From contig JAODUO010001200.1 in the NCBI GenBank assembly GCA_025642075.2, positions 182,501-246,500 of the forward strand: a stretch of 64,000 bases of DNA, in the 5' to 3' direction. Shown here piece by piece: positions 60,715-64,000 of this stretch. Below the pieces are notes generated by a model. It did not search any database, was not told the DNA's origin, and worked only from the letters and a program-made list of their open reading frames with translations. A program made the translations under genes and the position numbers. The DNA is from Ridgeia piscesae. Its lineage: Eukaryota; Annelida; Polychaeta; Sabellida; Siboglinidae. The first letter of the stretch is position 1; each line of letters starts with the position of its first letter.

Positions 60715-62515
60715 TGACACACTCTCGTCGTGAGAGTCGTGACTAGTACATTGAACTACTGGCAGGACAGAAGCTCATGTTCAATGTCAGACAGTCGCCC
60801 CAACTGACATATATAAATAGCTACAACCGGGAGATCTCAAGGCCAAAAAGATACCATTCACGAAGGAGACAAGTGTTCACTTGTGGATGCTAAGATGTTA
60901 GCAGCAGTGTAAATATATAACTTCCACCAGGTGGAATTTTGTTCTTGTAATATGTCAACTCGTTCCCAGTGTAATGTGTTGTATGTGGCAACAGAGAAAA
61001 TACTGTATCGGATTTTGGAAGTTCTGAGATAAAGTAAGCATTTTGTTCGGAATGAGAGAATTATACTATAGCAATAACAGGTTAAGTTTTGTGAATTTCT
61101 GCAATTTCTCACAAATCACAGCAAAAGGTAGTTTGCTCCACTGCAGGACTTTTCTAGCACAGTCAAACAGTTATTGGTATGATTTTCACAGTTCTGTTGA
61201 TGTTGAATGTAGTAAATTTTGGAACAAATGTAGTGTATAGTTTTATTGTTGAGGCTCCAACAACTCTCCACCAATCGCCAATTGCACCCCATGAAGGTGA
61301 CCAAACACCTGCAATTGCCAAACAAAATCAACCTGCATCTGCACGTGGCTTATACAAAACGTCCATTTGTGCCCCTTCGGGCTCACTAAAAACATTCAAC
61401 TGTAACCCCCATCAGACTCACCAAAACACCAATTGTACCCTCCTTAGGCTTACCACAATCTGTCAATTTGTCAGGCTCATAAAAACATTCAATTGACCCC
61501 CTTACAGCTCAACATAAACTACAACTACATTAACCATGACACGAAAATCAGATTTAGAAACTCGCAAGTTATGTAAAAATTTGTAAGGATTACTTTGGTT
61601 TGTTTATGAAATGCCGGTGTGCTTCTCCAATAACACTATCATGTAGGCATGTCTGTGGGGGGACTGAACTTGTGAACGTCGCCACAGGTAAATTCACTAG
61701 CACATCACCCCCTCCCTATGATGGAATCCAACAAGACAGCAAAATGTTCTCACGAAACTGTGAATGTCGCTGCTGATACATTTTCAACAGCACCCGTACC
61801 ACCGCCTTCCAATGAGGACCCAGCGACGACACCCCCCGTCTTCCGATGTCCTGCTAAATATCAAAATAAAAGACAATAGTCATGGCACGCAAACACCATA
61901 AATTATCAGTAGATACATAATATATACATGTCAATTGACAACAAAAAAAAGCTAATTTATAAGTAGGGCCTACCGCTGAATGGCACAAAGAACACCCATT
62001 TTGAGGCAAACATGATTTGACATACCTGTTTTCGTCTTGGGTGGAAATGGTTAAAATATAGTTACTTCTATTATATGTTTTCTAAATGTAATCATAATTG
62101 CAGAAACCTAGCAGCGACATATCAGCGAAAAGTGTACTTTTAGTGAGCGTTCAATACATCTATGAAATTTCTTCATGTGGGGCAACGTGCACTCATGTGT
62201 CATTGTTGCAATCATTCGACGAATAGTTTATTGTATATTTTATTATATTTGTTCATCAGTAATATTGAAAGGTATTTGTCTAATATACACCACTTAATTA
62301 TCCTGTAGGAAATTGAGTTTATATTCAATAGTGCTGGGGCCGTTTTAGATTTAGTGTTGGATACAACGACCCCTGGTGACGACACATGTTTTTGTGATAA
62401 CTAGACAATGAAACTTCATCATAAAATATGTTCTTCACAATGACCAAGTCTTTAACAGAGAACATTAGTCGTAGGGTGTTTGTTTCACTGTTACAGTTTT
62501 ATGGGCCGCCTTACA
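60715..62515. other. INTS2 3' flank
   Basis: Probable 3' UTR then intergenic DNA. Weak polyadenylation variant GATAAA at 61,028-61,033; a canonical AATAAA at 61,865-61,870. A degenerate repeat of caattg/caaaacacc type occupies 61,270-61,500. No gene recognised. Confidence 0.4.
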
Positions 62516-62740
62516 TCACCTTCCGCTATTCACAATCACTATTATGGCAGGTCTAGCAATCACCACCAGAGCTCGGCCCACACTCCTCAGGTGCTGTGGC
62601 CATTTCCCGCAATCTTGACACGCAATCCATATTTTCTCCCTGCTCCGGCTGAAAACTTCGCAATCGTCATCTTCATCACCCCAGTTGTCTACCTTCGATA
62701 TGTAATTTTCTTTCCTAGCTTGGCCAGCGGCGATAGGCAT
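62516..62740 (-). CDS. Possible first exon of an unidentified minus-strand gene
   Basis: Begins MPIAAGQARKENYISKVDNW, followed by an acidic GDEDDDCEVF run and a Cys pair (IACQDCGKWPQHL) that could bind zinc. Charged, non-repetitive composition is better than the surrounding open frames. No clear donor was fixed and I do not recognise the family. The gene, if real, would start here and run left or be confined to this short frame. Confidence 0.25.
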   Translation of the reverse strand: MPIAAGQARKENYISKVDNWGDEDDDCEVFSRSREKIWIACQDCGKWPQHLRSVGRALVVIARPAIIVIVNSGR

Positions 62741-62899
62741 TTTCTTATGCGCTTCATGCTGCCTTTAAATTGTTTCTTTTCCCGAAATATTGTCTGTGAA
62801 CACCTTCCTATACAGCGAGGAGGTCAACACGTTCACCGTGAAAGTAATCGGACCTGCTTTCTTTGACTGAGGTAGACTCACTGTCATCAGTGGTTGTGT

Positions 62900-64000
62900 G
62901 ACTACATAACGGACGGTTACCTAGGCCGCCTTGTTCACGGACGGTAGGCTCGTTACCTGTGCCGCCTTGTTCACGGACGCTATAGGCTCGTTACCTGTGG
63001 CGCGTTATTCACGGACGCTATAGGCTCGATACCTGTGCCGCGTTATTCACGGACGCTATAGGCCCGTTACCTGTGCCGGGTTATTCACGGACGCTATAGG
63101 CTCGATACCTGTGCAGCGTTATTCACGGACGCTATAGGCTCGTTACCTGTGCCGCGTTATTCACGGACGCTATAGGCTCGTTACCTGTGCCGCGTTATTC
63201 ACGGACGCTATAGGCTCGTTACCTGTGCAGCGTTATTCACGGACGCTATAGGCTCGTTACCTGTGGCGCGTTATTCACGGACGGTAGGCTCGTTACCTGT
63301 GCAGCGTTATTCACGGACGCTATAGGCTCGTTACCTGTGCCGCGTTATTCACGGACGGTAGGCTCGTTACCTGTGGCGCGTTATTCACGGACGCTATAGG
63401 CTCGTTACCTGTGGCGCGTTATTCACGGACGCTATAGGCTCGTTACCTGTGCCGCGTTATTCACGGACGCTATAGGCTCGTTACCTGTGCCGCGTTATTC
63501 ACGGACGCTATAGGCTCGTTACCTGTGGCGCGTTATTCACGGACGGTAGGCTCGTTACCTGTGGCGCGTTATTTACGGGCGCTATAGGCTCGTTACCTGT
63601 GGCGCGTTATTCACGGACGCTGTAGGCTCGTTACCTGTGCCGCGTTATTCACGGACGGTAGGCTCGTTACCTGTGCCGCGTTATTCACGGACGCTATAGG
63701 CTCGTTACATGTGCCGCGTTATTCACGGACGGTAGGCTCGTTACCTGTGCCGCGTTATTCACGGACGCTATAGGCTCGTTACCTGTGCCGCGTTATTCAC
63801 GGACGCTATAGGCCCGTTACCTGTGCCGCGTTATTCACGGACGCTATAGGCTCGTTACATGTGCCGCGTTATTCACGGACGGTAGGCTCGTTACCTGTGC
63901 CGCGTTATTCACGGACGCTATAGGCTCGTTACCTGTGCCGCGTTATTCACGGACGCTATAGGCTCGTTACCTGTGCCGCGTTATTCACGGACGCTATAGG
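62900..64000. repeat. CpG-rich 40-bp tandem array (runs off the window)
   Basis: About 27 units of cgttacctgtgccgcgttat then tcacggacgctataggctcg, with 37-bp variants (ggacggtaggctcg) and ggcgcg/cagcg variants. Much richer in CpG than the rest of the window. The left end begins with divergent units (gccgccttgttcacgg). No splice-site resemblance. Confidence 0.96.

Overview
The window is nuclear DNA from a multicellular animal. It holds spliced genes with GT-AG introns, AT-rich introns and intergenic DNA, many microsatellites, a tRNA-like SINE, and decayed LINE reverse-transcriptase pieces of RTE and CR1 type. The species cannot be named from sequence alone. A marine invertebrate is likely. Minisatellites that carry exon/intron boundaries, the dominant feature here, have (from memory, unverified) been described in amphioxus as 'mirages', so a lancelet is a reasonable guess and a mollusc is not excluded.

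Layout. 1-10.9 kb: an RTE-type LINE fragment, a possible 3' end of a plus-strand gene (1772-2815), a tRNA-derived SINE (3.3-3.6 kb), a 371-bp-offset tandem duplication (6.7-7.4 kb), a polypurine tract (8.3-8.5 kb) and a (GCAC)n tract (9.15 kb). 10,950-60,714: one plus-strand gene, Integrator complex subunit 2 (INTS2). I traced 22 coding exons whose phases agree at every junction and give a 1,102-codon protein plus stop, against roughly 1,200 in human. Inside its largest intron, on the minus strand (54,208-48,633), lies a nested three-exon gene for a protein with an N-terminal CARD, a long coiled coil and a low-complexity tail. It has one apparent frameshift. 60.7-64 kb: INTS2 3' flank, a possible minus-strand first exon near 62.6-62.7 kb, and a CpG-rich 40-bp tandem array that runs off the window end.

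The outstanding feature is repeat structure. By my estimate over 40% of the window is tandem array. In at least ten INTS2 introns the repeat unit is a copy of the adjacent exon/intron boundary: the last exon bases plus the 5' splice site, or the 3' splice site plus the first exon bases. Unit lengths differ by intron (20, 23, 25, 27, 38, 39, 40, 42-43, about 49-56, 54 and 68 bp), so these are independent events of one process, not one dispersed element. Three arrays (39, 27 and 54 bp) have lengths divisible by three and stay open in the exon's own frame, so use of array splice sites would add in-frame repeat peptides. Exons 12 and 13 are present twice as a near-identical 1,562-bp tandem duplication that is out of frame if both copies are used. 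It is either a haplotype artefact or a recombination product of two boundary arrays.

Functionally, INTS2 is a backbone subunit of the nuclear Integrator complex, which cleaves and terminates RNA polymerase II transcripts. The nested CARD protein resembles cytoplasmic death-fold adaptors. No shared pathway is implied by the nesting.
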